Assembly: GCF_900099805.1 (NCBI RefSeq) | Contig: NZ_FNDR01000008.1 | Span: forward strand, 186,001-250,000 | Direction of reading: 5' to 3' | From: Variovorax sp. OV700 | GTDB lineage: Bacteria > Pseudomonadota > Gammaproteobacteria > Burkholderiales > Burkholderiaceae_C | DNA: 64,000 nucleotides | Part shown: one piece after another, positions 46,878 to 54,961 of the stretch | Layout of the letters: each line of letters begins with the position of its first letter | Position numbering within the stretch: position 1 is the first letter of the stretch | Translations under genes and position numbers: made by a program | The notes under the pieces: generated by a model | What the model was told of the DNA's origin: nothing | The model's database searches: none | The model's input: the letters and a program-made list of their open reading frames with translations, nothing else

Positions 46878-47945
46878 ATGAAAATATTGCACATTGCCGA
46901 AACACTCAAGGGCGGGCTGGAAACCTATCTTCGGATGGTCTCCGGGTTCCAGCAGAACTCTCCGGTGATCAGCCAGGCGAAGTTCATTCTTCCCGGGCCT
47001 GTGGAGTGGCTGAGCTCGCAGGACACCCACGTGGTTCCGACGGCGCGCAGTCCGTTGGCCCTTGCGACGTACGCCGCCGAAGTCCGCAAGATCATCCGGA
47101 AGGAGCGCCCCGCGGTGCTTCATCTGCACAGCTCGATTGCGGGCGGAATCGTTCGGGCCATGGCGCTGTTCGGCCAAGTGCCGCAAGAGACAAAAATCGT
47201 CTATTGCTCTCACGGATGGGCATTCGACCAGATCGGGCCTTCGTACAAGAAGTCGATCTATCGATGGATCGAATGGCTGCTTTCGTACTGCAGCGACGCC
47301 ATCATCTGCATCAGCCACCATGAACTGCGGATTGCGGAAAAGTTCGGCATCAAGCGCTGCACGTGCATTCCGAACGGAATCACCCCTGCGCTGGCCACCC
47401 AGGAGCACGCGGCCCTTCCCAAGACTTCGCCGCACCCCAGGAGAATCCTGTTCGTAGGCCGGCTGGACCGGCAAAAAGGCATCGATGCATTGCTCGAGTC
47501 CTATGCGCGGGTTCGACCCGACTTCAAGCTGATCGTCGTCGGCGGCGCCGTTCGAAACGATCTTTCCCTCGCCCATTCCGAAGACATAGAGTTCAAGGGA
47601 TGGCTCGAAAAGGACGAACTCGACGCCGCCTACAGGTCTTGCGACGCGATCATCGTTCCCTCGCGATGGGAGGGCTTCGGCCTTGTCGCGGTCGAAGCCA
47701 TGGCGCGGAGCAAGCCGGTGTTTGCATCGGCGGTGGGTGGCCTCGTCGATATCGTCGAAGACACCCGGAGCGGACGGCTGTTTCCGCTTGCTCGGCTCGA
47801 CGAAATGCTGCGCGAAATCGACCAGCTTTCCGACGAAAACATGGTGCGGATGGGGCGGGCCGGGCGGGAGATCTTCGAAAAGAAATACACCGCCGACCGG
47901 ATGAACTCCGCCATCGTCGATTTGTACAGGGAGTCGGTACTCTGA
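46878..47945 (+). CDS. GT4-family glycosyltransferase
   Basis: A 355-residue GT-B-fold retaining glycosyltransferase. The N-terminal MKILHIAETLKGGLETYLRM has the Gly-Gly donor loop. HLHSSIAGGI and YCSHGWAFDQ mark the acceptor domain; the C-terminal domain has ILFVGRLDRQKGIDALLESY and the E-x7-E motif in WEGFGLVAVEAMARSKPV. The donor and acceptor sugars are unknown. GGAG six bases before the ATG at 46878 favours that start over the in-frame ATG at 46866 that overlaps the previous stop. It is the only clear non-initiating glycosyltransferase in the locus. Confidence 0.9.
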   Translation: MKILHIAETLKGGLETYLRMVSGFQQNSPVISQAKFILPGPVEWLSSQDTHVVPTARSPLALATYAAEVRKIIRKERPAVLHLHSSIAGGIVRAMALFGQVPQETKIVYCSHGWAFDQIGPSYKKSIYRWIEWLLSYCSDAIICISHHELRIAEKFGIKRCTCIPNGITPALATQEHAALPKTSPHPRRILFVGRLDRQKGIDALLESYARVRPDFKLIVVGGAVRNDLSLAHSEDIEFKGWLEKDELDAAYRSCDAIIVPSRWEGFGLVAVEAMARSKPVFASAVGGLVDIVEDTRSGRLFPLARLDEMLREIDQLSDENMVRMGRAGREIFEKKYTADRMNSAIVDLYRESVL

Positions 47946-49222
47946 TGAAGTTTTCATCCCTTGTTCCCATCTCGGGGCGCTTCTCCGGTCTCTTCAGGGT
48001 GCTCTGCGCTTCGGCAGCCATTGCTGCCTTTTCGTGCGCGTCCCAGGCCAGGGGGATCAGCGAGCTGAGCACCGACTATCCGACGGCGCTGAGCGTGCAG
48101 ATCGACCCGAGCGACATTTCGGATGAAGACCTGAACGAAATCAGGGCGGCGGGATTCGAGTTCGTCCGATTCGGCGTGCGGCCACCGCTGAAGAGCGTCA
48201 ATCCCGGGCAGATCGACTACTCGAAATTGATCCGACGCGTGCGGAACGCGAGGCTCGACGCCATCGTGACGCTGTTCGGGGGCAGGGAGATCTGGGGCCA
48301 CGAACCCACGGACCTCGGCGGCGGCCAAAGGGAAAAACTGTTCGCGAACTTCGCTGCTGAATTCATGAACGCGCACGTCGCCGATGTGGCGGTGTGGGAA
48401 CTGTGGAACGAGCCCGACTACAAGACCTTTCTGAATCCGGCGCTTTTCTCGAACTTCGAAACCGCGACCGCGGAGTTTTGCAGCAGCATCGCGCAACTGA
48501 AGAACCCGCCGAAGATCGTCATGGGGTTCGGCTTTGCGAAGCTTCCTTTCAACCAGGGGCAAGTGCCGCCGCAACTCGAGAATGCCTTTGTGTCGGGGGC
48601 CAAGGCCAATTGCCTGACGGACATATCGATCCACCCCTACCGCTCGATTCCGGAAACGGCCATTGCCGACTACGGAAAGCTGCGCGCCAAGCTGGACCAG
48701 CTGCAGCTCGGCAAGGTTGGCATCGTGGCCTCCGAATGGGGTTACGCGTCATACCTGCCCGTCCGTGACCGCAACACCCAGGCTTCGCTGATCCTGCGTG
48801 AATACCTGACCAACGTGGCCGCCGGCATCAAGCTCTTGAACCTCTACGCCTGGAAGGACCGGGGAACGTCCGTCATTTCGAGAGAAGACAACTTCGGACT
48901 CAAGTCGAAGGGCGGCGAGAAGAAAGAGGCGTTTGCTAGCCTGACCGAATTCCTCAAGATCGCCCGTACTTCGAAGAAGGTTTCATACGACAGCAACGGA
49001 AGCCTGAACAAGCTGGTGCTGAGCCGCGGAACGACCTTGCTGCACGTGGTGTGGACGCAAAACTCCGATCAGAACGTGCTGATTCCCGCAGCCAAGGGCA
49101 AGAAGTGCACGCGGGTCGACTTCTTCCCGCAGGTGCATCACGGGAGCTGCGGCAATCCGGTGGAAGGGGGCGTTGCTGCCAAGGCTTCGAGCTACCCGGT
49201 GCTGTTCTCCGTTGCGGACTAG
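47945..49222 (+). CDS. Secreted glycoside hydrolase of the EPS locus (PslG-like, clan GH-A)
   Basis: A 425-residue protein with a signal peptide (hydrophobic SGLFRVLCASAAIAAFSCASQA). The TIM-barrel part shows the clan GH-A pair: acid/base Glu156 in WELWNEPDY and likely nucleophile Glu264 in VASEWGY; ISIHPYR and LLNLYAWKD are also typical of GH39/GH5-like enzymes. The layout recalls PslG, a periplasmic endoglycosidase of Pseudomonas EPS loci. A role in trimming or releasing the polymer is plausible. It starts one base into the previous stop, so it is tightly linked to the GT gene. Confidence 0.82.
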   Translation: MKFSSLVPISGRFSGLFRVLCASAAIAAFSCASQARGISELSTDYPTALSVQIDPSDISDEDLNEIRAAGFEFVRFGVRPPLKSVNPGQIDYSKLIRRVRNARLDAIVTLFGGREIWGHEPTDLGGGQREKLFANFAAEFMNAHVADVAVWELWNEPDYKTFLNPALFSNFETATAEFCSSIAQLKNPPKIVMGFGFAKLPFNQGQVPPQLENAFVSGAKANCLTDISIHPYRSIPETAIADYGKLRAKLDQLQLGKVGIVASEWGYASYLPVRDRNTQASLILREYLTNVAAGIKLLNLYAWKDRGTSVISREDNFGLKSKGGEKKEAFASLTEFLKIARTSKKVSYDSNGSLNKLVLSRGTTLLHVVWTQNSDQNVLIPAAKGKKCTRVDFFPQVHHGSCGNPVEGGVAAKASSYPVLFSVAD

Positions 49223-49225
49223 GGG

Positions 49226-50452
49226 ATGGCGTCCGGAATTCGAAAGCGCCTCGGAGGTCCGATCTATGCCGTCGCAGACCAATGCATCTATAGCGCGAGC
49301 CAGCTGCTGCTGAGCTTTGCGCTCGCACGGGCGTTGTCGCCCTCGGATTTCGGTATTGCGTCGGCGTTCCTGGCGATCGTCAGTTTCCAGTACATCCTGC
49401 ATACCGCGGTGGTTCACGAGCCGCTGCTGATCAAGCGCCATTACGCAGATCGGTCCGCCGCCTGGTGGAGCTGGGCGCTCGTGCTGGCCGTCTCGTTGGC
49501 CGGCTTTCTGGCCTGGCAGTTCACGAGCTTCCCGGGGTCGCTGCGCTGGGCGGGCGTGGCGCTCATCGTGGGCTACGAAATATTCTGGCTCTTCCGCAGC
49601 GTCTTGCTCGTGGGGCGCCGATACCTGGTTCTCTGTATCTCCGGAATCTTGATCAGCATCGGATACGTGGCCGTCTTGATCGGCTTGAAGCCGGCCACGT
49701 GGACGCAGGCGCTGTTGTGGATCGCCGTGATCCAGCTGCCTTTTGCCCTCTTGATTGCGAGGACGCTGAAAAGCGTGATCGCGCCGCTGCCGGCACCCGC
49801 CGATGCCCAGGCGCTGACCGTGAAGGAAGCCGCCAGCTATGGCTGGAAGGCCAGTCTTTCGCAGCTCATGAGCTGGATCATGACGGGAGGTGCGATCCTG
49901 CTGCTGGGTTCCTCGGCAGATTCTGTGCAAGGCGGCCTGTTGAAGATCTACATCACGTTCCTGCTGCCCATGCAGTACGTGCTGCTCGCGCTGGGCTACT
50001 ACATCTTGCCCAAGCTGGCGGCCAGCTGGAACTCCGAGGGCCGAAGGGACGCTTTCCATCTCTTCATCAAGTTCGTGATCTTCGGCTTTATGGTGGCCGA
50101 GATCGGGGGCGTGCTGCTGGGCCTGCTCGGGCCCTATCTGGTGGTTCTGGCGTTCGGCAAGAACTACGGCGGCATGGATTTTTCGCCGTTCTTCTACGCG
50201 CCCGCGATCTTCGGCCTCACGATGTGCCTCCGAACGGGCTTCAGGGCGGCTGCGCGGCCCGGGGCTCTGCTGTGGTGCTCGATTTTCGGCGCGCTGGTCT
50301 TCGCGGCGTGCATGCTCGTGGCCAAGCCGCCCATCTCCTACATCCAGACCATCAACGCGATGACGCTTGGTTTTGCCTGCATGGCTGCCATGATGATCGG
50401 CTGGCTGTTCGTCATCATGCGCGGTCCCAGGGCGGCCGCGCAGGTCCGCTGA
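49226..50452 (+). CDS. Polysaccharide flippase (Wzx-like oligosaccharide transporter)
   Basis: A 408-residue inner-membrane protein with about twelve hydrophobic helices. ALSPSDFGIASAFLAIVSFQYILH near the N-terminus matches the polysaccharide-biosynthesis flippase pattern (Leu/Ser-x-x-Asp-Phe/Tyr-Gly). Such proteins carry lipid-linked repeat units to the periplasmic side. The gene starts three bases after the hydrolase stop. A Wzx acts with a Wzy polymerase, but no such polymerase is seen in the locus. It is the last + strand gene of the EPS set and converges on the yjb-type operon. Confidence 0.85.
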   Translation: MASGIRKRLGGPIYAVADQCIYSASQLLLSFALARALSPSDFGIASAFLAIVSFQYILHTAVVHEPLLIKRHYADRSAAWWSWALVLAVSLAGFLAWQFTSFPGSLRWAGVALIVGYEIFWLFRSVLLVGRRYLVLCISGILISIGYVAVLIGLKPATWTQALLWIAVIQLPFALLIARTLKSVIAPLPAPADAQALTVKEAASYGWKASLSQLMSWIMTGGAILLLGSSADSVQGGLLKIYITFLLPMQYVLLALGYYILPKLAASWNSEGRRDAFHLFIKFVIFGFMVAEIGGVLLGLLGPYLVVLAFGKNYGGMDFSPFFYAPAIFGLTMCLRTGFRAAARPGALLWCSIFGALVFAACMLVAKPPISYIQTINAMTLGFACMAAMMIGWLFVIMRGPRAAAQVR

Positions 50453-50484
50453 CCGTTCTTCCAGAGCTTCCGCTACACGGGTAG

Positions 50485-50517
50485 GCGATTTGCGCTCGGG
50501 CAACCGGGCGCAATCGC
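50485..50517. terminator. Long hairpin between the converging flippase and yjbGH-like genes
   Basis: GCGAT (50485-50489) pairs with ATCGC (50513-50517), TGCGC (50491-50495) with GCGCA (50508-50512), and CGG (50497-50499) with CCG (50504-50506) around a GCAA loop; one T is bulged. No T-run follows on either strand, so it may be a barrier or processing hairpin for both convergent transcripts. A short tandem repeat ATCACCG-ATCACCG follows at about 50523-50536. Confidence 0.5.
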
Positions 50518-50531
50518 TCACCGATCACCGA

Positions 50532-53500
50532 TCACCGTGGGCGTTCGAAGTTCAGGATGTTGTCGCCCGCCTTCGGGCTGCCACTGTCGGGCGGCTCGAA
50601 CTTGTAGGCGCTCGGATCGCGCGCGGAAGTCATTTCGTAGAGCGGGTGGATCCGGGCCAGTCGCGCACCGCCGTCGCGCACCAATGGCGCCCACGCGAAA
50701 TTGGCGGTGAACTTGTTCGAGCGCGGCAGCAGTGCGTCGAAGGGGATGGAAAGATAGATGCCCTTGTCGAAGCTGCCTTCGCCGAACTGCCTGGCCGACA
50801 CATTGGTCTTGGTGACGTAAGCGCCAAGCACCACGCCGTTGTCGAAGCGGCGGCTGATGTCGATGGTGACCCCGCGATCGCCTGCCAGGTACTGGCCCGC
50901 GCTGACCTTGGCCAGGACGCCGTTCCAGCCGGTGTCCCAGTAGAGGGTCGCATGGCCGGTGTTGACCTTGTAGTCGCGCAGGCCGAAGTCCTGTTCGAAG
51001 TCGCGTTGCCGCACGTGGTTGAAGTCGACGCCAATCGCCATCCGGCTGCGCCACGGGCGATAGAGCCATTCCCCGCCGACACCCGCGTACATGCTTTCGA
51101 GCGCGCCGCCGTAGACGCTGTAGTACTGGTTGTCCGTCAGCCGGCCGACGTGCGTCAGCTGAAGCACCGGCATGGTCAGCCGCTTCGTGGTGACGTACTC
51201 GCGCTGATAGGTTCGTACGCGGGGCAGGTTGCTGGGCGCCGTGTAGGTGAACTTGTCGAAGTTGTCGACGAGGCGCAGGTTCAGCGCGCCGTTGACCCAC
51301 GTGCTCGGCGTGAAGCGGTATTCGGCAACCGCCTGCACGCCGACCTGGAAAAGCACGAAGGAGTTGGGGCCGCCGAGAATCTGGCCGAGGCTCGGGGTGA
51401 GGCCGATGCTGAACTTCTGCACCGGGCGCTCCCATGGCGCCAGCGCCTTGTCGTCCACGGACGCGGCATCCTTGGCCGCAGCCGGAGTGCCGGCGCCGCC
51501 GCCCTTCGCAACGTTGAGGGCCGGCGCGTCGGCACCGACCGGCGGAGGCGCATAGTCGCGCTGGGTCGCCGCCCGCAGTTCACTTGGCGCCTGCGCCTGG
51601 TAGTGCGCTGTCACCCATTCGTTCCGGTCGACCACTTGCGCGTGCAGCGCCAGGCCCCGCTCCGAATAGTGAAGAACAAAATTCTTGATTGAAGCGGGCG
51701 CATCGCGATGCAGCACGGCAATGATCTGCTCGACGCGGGCATTCCGATAAACGGTGGCGCTTTCGGTGATCCACACGTGCAGCATCGGGCCTTGCGGCGC
51801 TATGCGCTGAACGGTCCATTCGGTGCGGCTTTCGATATCGGCCGCGGTTGCCGCCCAGCCCGGCGATGTGGCGGGGGGCGTCGGCGAAAAGCGCGGCGCC
51901 GGAGGGTCCGCCGTCTTGGGCATCTGCGTCGTCGCGAGGTTGGTCTGCAGCGTGAGGCCGACCATCACCTTGTTTCCGCGCTCGAAGCCGGCCGAGAAGG
52001 TTACGCCCGGGGCATATCGGTACTCCAGGCCGATGTTGAGGGGCGAGCGCTGCGGCTGGCTGTTGTTGAGCGGCTCGTTCTTGTAGTCGTTGCCTTCGTA
52101 CTCGAGCTTGAGCGTCAACGGGTCCCAGGGCGTGCGCCATTGCACGCCGCCAAAGAGCGCGGCGGGTCCGCGAAAGAGCCGGCCGAAGTTGGCGCCACCC
52201 CATGTGGTCTCGCTGACGCGGGTCTTGAAACGGCTGCTCAGCGCATTGAACGGATTGCCGATGTTTCCGCTGCTGCCCATGTAGCCCCAGCCGATGCCGA
52301 GGCTGAAGTCCAGATCGCCGTGCCGCTTGCTCGCCACCAGGTACTCGGATGAAAAGAGGCCGGTACCGCCGATGTCCCGAAAGCCGAGGGCCACCTCGGG
52401 AAGGTAGGCCGACTCTTTCCACAGTCGCGCCTTGAGGTCGATGCTCTTGTCCTTGTAGCCCTGGTTGCTGAGGCCAATGCCGTAGATCCGGTTGCTGATG
52501 GACGTGTAGCGGAAACCCGCTTCCAGCCAGTCCAGCGGCTGGAACATCACGTTCAGCCGCGTGTAGGGCGAAACATGCGTGAGGGAAGTGCGCATGTCCC
52601 CCGCCTGGCCCATGCGTGCCGTGGGTGTCTGAAGCAAGCCGGTCTCGCCCCAGTCGTTGCCGCTGGACTGGAGCGCGCGGTACTGCGGCGCCGCCTCGGG
52701 GCGGACCGATATGGCGGTTGGCGCGAAGGCATCGGCCGAGGCCGGTGCCGCGGGGGCGGGCGGAACCTCGGCCGAGAGCGCGGCTGCGGCTTCTGCCGGA
52801 GCGGCAACGGGTACTGCCGCAACGGGCGTTCCCGAAATCGTGCTGCCGCCTTGCGGCGACGGCCCTTGCGTGGCCAGAAACTTGATCAGGCCCTCGGAAA
52901 TCGCGTTCAGGTCGTCCATGCCGCGAGGCGCTGCCCAGACCCATGCGCCGGGTGCCGGCTCGTCCGCGGGATGTGCGTTCCATCCCGCCACGCCCACGCG
53001 GGCGATGCGGCCATCGGGCTGCGCGACCCATGCCCAGTCATGCTTGCCCCCGGGGTCGCAGGCCGCCACGTAGTCCCATGCCGTGCGTCCCGGTTCGTGG
53101 ACCACTTGGCAGAGCTGCCCGTCGGGCTGCACGACCGAGATCGTCTTCAGGACGGGCGGAGGCGCGACGAGTTGCTGGCCGGCCTTCAGCACCGGGTCTT
53201 CTTCCGGATGCGCCTCGAGCCAGCGCGGGTCGACGATGCCGAGCGCGACGCGGCCGGTCACGGGGAGACCCTGCAGCCATTTGATCAGTTGCTGGCGCTG
53301 GCCTTGTTGCTCGCGGCGTGCGCGCCGGCTGGCGGCGTCGAGCCGCAGCAGCAATTGGTTCTTGAGAAACTGCTGTGCCAGGCGCTCCTGCGGAACGCGC
53401 CATGCAAGACCGGGCGCTGCAGTCTCGGCCGGCTGGCGCAGCAACCAGGCGCTGAGCCGCTCGCCGGGACGGATGTCCGCGTCGTTGGCCGGGGTCTTGT

Positions 53501-53624
53501 TGTCGACGGTGCTGCCGCCGAGGGGCTGGGCCCCGGCGGCGCAACTCGCCGCCAGCGCGCAGGCCACCGCTGCGCGAAGCGGCCAGGGATGTCTGCGAAA
53601 GCCACGGGGAAGCAAACTGCTCAT
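50532..53624 (-). CDS. Fused GfcC/YjbG-like and YjbH-like exopolysaccharide protein
   Basis: A 1030-residue secreted protein. A signal peptide (residues 1-32, cut near AAGA-QP) leads into a region resembling GfcC/YjbG (about 50-255): PGERLSAWLLRQ, WVAQPDGRIARVGVAGWN and PGAWVWAAP, ending ISEGLIKFLATQGP. An Ala/Pro linker (about 255-318) joins it to a YjbH-like outer-membrane beta-barrel part, marked by DWGETGLLQTPTARMGQAGDM and many aromatic-ended strands (about 318-1025). In E. coli these are two proteins, YjbG and YjbH. The ATG overlaps the lipoprotein stop (ATGA at 53621). Yjb proteins take part in EPS production in E. coli; the fusion is my reading of the single frame. Confidence 0.85.
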   Translation of the reverse strand: MSSLLPRGFRRHPWPLRAAVACALAASCAAGAQPLGGSTVDNKTPANDADIRPGERLSAWLLRQPAETAAPGLAWRVPQERLAQQFLKNQLLLRLDAASRRARREQQGQRQQLIKWLQGLPVTGRVALGIVDPRWLEAHPEEDPVLKAGQQLVAPPPVLKTISVVQPDGQLCQVVHEPGRTAWDYVAACDPGGKHDWAWVAQPDGRIARVGVAGWNAHPADEPAPGAWVWAAPRGMDDLNAISEGLIKFLATQGPSPQGGSTISGTPVAAVPVAAPAEAAAALSAEVPPAPAAPASADAFAPTAISVRPEAAPQYRALQSSGNDWGETGLLQTPTARMGQAGDMRTSLTHVSPYTRLNVMFQPLDWLEAGFRYTSISNRIYGIGLSNQGYKDKSIDLKARLWKESAYLPEVALGFRDIGGTGLFSSEYLVASKRHGDLDFSLGIGWGYMGSSGNIGNPFNALSSRFKTRVSETTWGGANFGRLFRGPAALFGGVQWRTPWDPLTLKLEYEGNDYKNEPLNNSQPQRSPLNIGLEYRYAPGVTFSAGFERGNKVMVGLTLQTNLATTQMPKTADPPAPRFSPTPPATSPGWAATAADIESRTEWTVQRIAPQGPMLHVWITESATVYRNARVEQIIAVLHRDAPASIKNFVLHYSERGLALHAQVVDRNEWVTAHYQAQAPSELRAATQRDYAPPPVGADAPALNVAKGGGAGTPAAAKDAASVDDKALAPWERPVQKFSIGLTPSLGQILGGPNSFVLFQVGVQAVAEYRFTPSTWVNGALNLRLVDNFDKFTYTAPSNLPRVRTYQREYVTTKRLTMPVLQLTHVGRLTDNQYYSVYGGALESMYAGVGGEWLYRPWRSRMAIGVDFNHVRQRDFEQDFGLRDYKVNTGHATLYWDTGWNGVLAKVSAGQYLAGDRGVTIDISRRFDNGVVLGAYVTKTNVSARQFGEGSFDKGIYLSIPFDALLPRSNKFTANFAWAPLVRDGGARLARIHPLYEMTSARDPSAYKFEPPDSGSPKAGDNILNFERPR

Positions 53625-54373
53625 GTACCAGCGCTCGCCGCTGCGACGGGTGCTGGGGGGGAAGGCGTCCACTGCTCGAAGCTCATACACAGGTCATTGG
53701 AAATACATTGCTCGGAATAAACGACCCGGGGCGTGCCGCCCGCTAGCGAAACGCCAAAGCGCGCGGGAGGCAGCGAGGCGCTCGAAGGGCGCGAAACGCT
53801 GCGCTCCTCGTACCAGCGCAAGGACGCGGCGGCCGTGCCGGCCAGTACGGCTTGCTGGGGTGTGGCAATGGGCGTCTGCACGATGTCGTCGCGAATGCCG
53901 AAACGGTAGCCGGGCATCATGTCGCGCTCGCGCTGATAGGCCCTGGGCCGCGAGGCATTCGCAGCGTCGGCCCACGCCGGCAGCCCGGAAAAGCGCACCT
54001 CGCGCCAGTCGATGGTGAGGCCGGTCGTTCCCACGAGGCGACCGTCGAGCAGCCTGACGACTTCGCCGGCGTTGCTGTACCAGACCTCGACGGCACCCTC
54101 AGGGCGCTTGTCGACGTAGCCGAGCACCATGTAGACCGTCTGGCTGCCGACGACTACGCGCAGGTAACGGTAATTCGGGTTGAAAGCGGGCTCGGGCGCC
54201 GCGGCGCCGCCGCTATAGAGATGCCGCGCCGTCGCCAGCATGGCCGAAGATCCGGAAGAACAGCCGCCAACGCCCAAAAGAAATGCCGACAAAAGACAGC
54301 ATTCAATAAGTCGCGTGGCGAAACCAACGCGCGGAGCTTTCAGCGAATGCCCTCCCGGCAGGAGGGCCCGCAC
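53621..54373 (-). CDS. YjbF/GfcB-like outer-membrane lipoprotein
   Basis: A 250-residue protein of the YjbF/GfcB family. The lipobox is GVGGC (Cys38), after a hydrophobic signal (CCLLSAFLLGVGGC). The mature part has YLRVVVGSQTVYMVLGYVD, VWYSNAGEVVRLLDGRLVGTTGL and WREVRFSGLPAW, the blocks seen in YjbF/GfcB. The start is GTG at 54373, two bases after the stop of the small Gly/Thr-rich gene; no later start leaves a complete signal peptide. It is coupled to the large yjbGH-like gene by a four-base overlap. Confidence 0.82.
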   Translation of the reverse strand: MRALLPGGHSLKAPRVGFATRLIECCLLSAFLLGVGGCSSGSSAMLATARHLYSGGAAAPEPAFNPNYRYLRVVVGSQTVYMVLGYVDKRPEGAVEVWYSNAGEVVRLLDGRLVGTTGLTIDWREVRFSGLPAWADAANASRPRAYQRERDMMPGYRFGIRDDIVQTPIATPQQAVLAGTAAASLRWYEERSVSRPSSASLPPARFGVSLAGGTPRVVYSEQCISNDLCMSFEQWTPSPPAPVAAASAGT

Positions 54374-54375
54374 GA

Positions 54376-54678
54376 TTAATTCGTGCCGGTGGTGCCCGTG
54401 CCGCCTGTGCCGCTCGTGCCGCCCGTACCGCTACCGCCACCGCTGTTGCCGCCATTGCCGCTGCCAATGGCAGCGGCCAATCCGACGCTGGCTGCGATGC
54501 CGCCGGCCTGTCCTGCCGTGATGCGGCCGGACGCGGAATTGGCTGCACCCGTGGCGCTGGCGGGTTGCGGGCCGGGCGTTTGAACGGGGGGTGGATTCTG
54601 GGGTGGGTTTTGAGCCAGCGCCGAAGAAATACCCAAGGCGGCAATAAAGGCTGCGGAAACCAATGACTTAATTTTCAT
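54376..54678 (-). CDS. Small secreted Gly/Thr-rich protein (YjbE-like)
   Basis: A 100-residue protein with a signal peptide (SAAFIAALGISSALAQ) and a mature part made of Pro/Gln-rich and then Gly/Ser/Thr-rich low-complexity sequence: ITAGQAGGIAASVGLAAAIGSG, a Gly-Asn-Ser segment, and a TGTTGTN end. YjbE, the first gene of E. coli yjbEFGH, has the same make-up of signal plus Ala/Gly/Thr-rich tail. Start ATG 54678 has AGGAT ten bases upstream; an earlier in-frame Met at 54702 would only lengthen the N-terminus. It heads the operon on the - strand. Confidence 0.75.
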   Translation of the reverse strand: MKIKSLVSAAFIAALGISSALAQNPPQNPPPVQTPGPQPASATGAANSASGRITAGQAGGIAASVGLAAAIGSGNGGNSGGGSGTGGTSGTGGTGTTGTN

Positions 54679-54961
54679 GGCGGATATCCTCGTAATTAGC
54701 AATTGACAGTTGGGCCAAGATTAGCAGCTGGCGAAGTGTGCCGCAACTAAGTTAGCCTTTTTTACAATCGATGTGCGTGCAATTCCTTGTGTCCAAATGT
54801 CTTGCAAAACCAAATTAATTAATTGTTCTTAATTGGGCTTTGCAGGGGGGCCGAGACAGGCATTCGCACCCGCTCCGACCGGAGCCGTTGAATATGCGCG
54901 CAACAGCCCGCTACAATCGCCGGTTGACCCTGCTCCAGCGAAGAAGACTTAGAGGATCCCC
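54679..54961. other. Divergent control region between yjbE-like and petA (283 bases)
   Basis: No gene. About 54700-54840 is AT-rich for this genome, including a T-run near 54760 and a TTAATTAATT patch near 54820. The petA promoter is at the right-hand end (54888-54917). A promoter for the yjb-type operon must also lie here on the - strand, but no clear -35/-10 pair is seen. Confidence 0.5.
54888..54917 (+). promoter_or_regulatory. Sigma-70-like promoter of petABC
   Basis: TTGAAT (54888-54893) and TACAAT (54912-54917) form a -35/-10 pair at 18-base spacing, matching four and five of six consensus positions. The predicted start, near 54924, leaves a leader of about 38 bases to petA, ending in the ribosome-binding site GAGGA. 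This is the best sigma-70-like promoter I see in the window. Confidence 0.6.
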
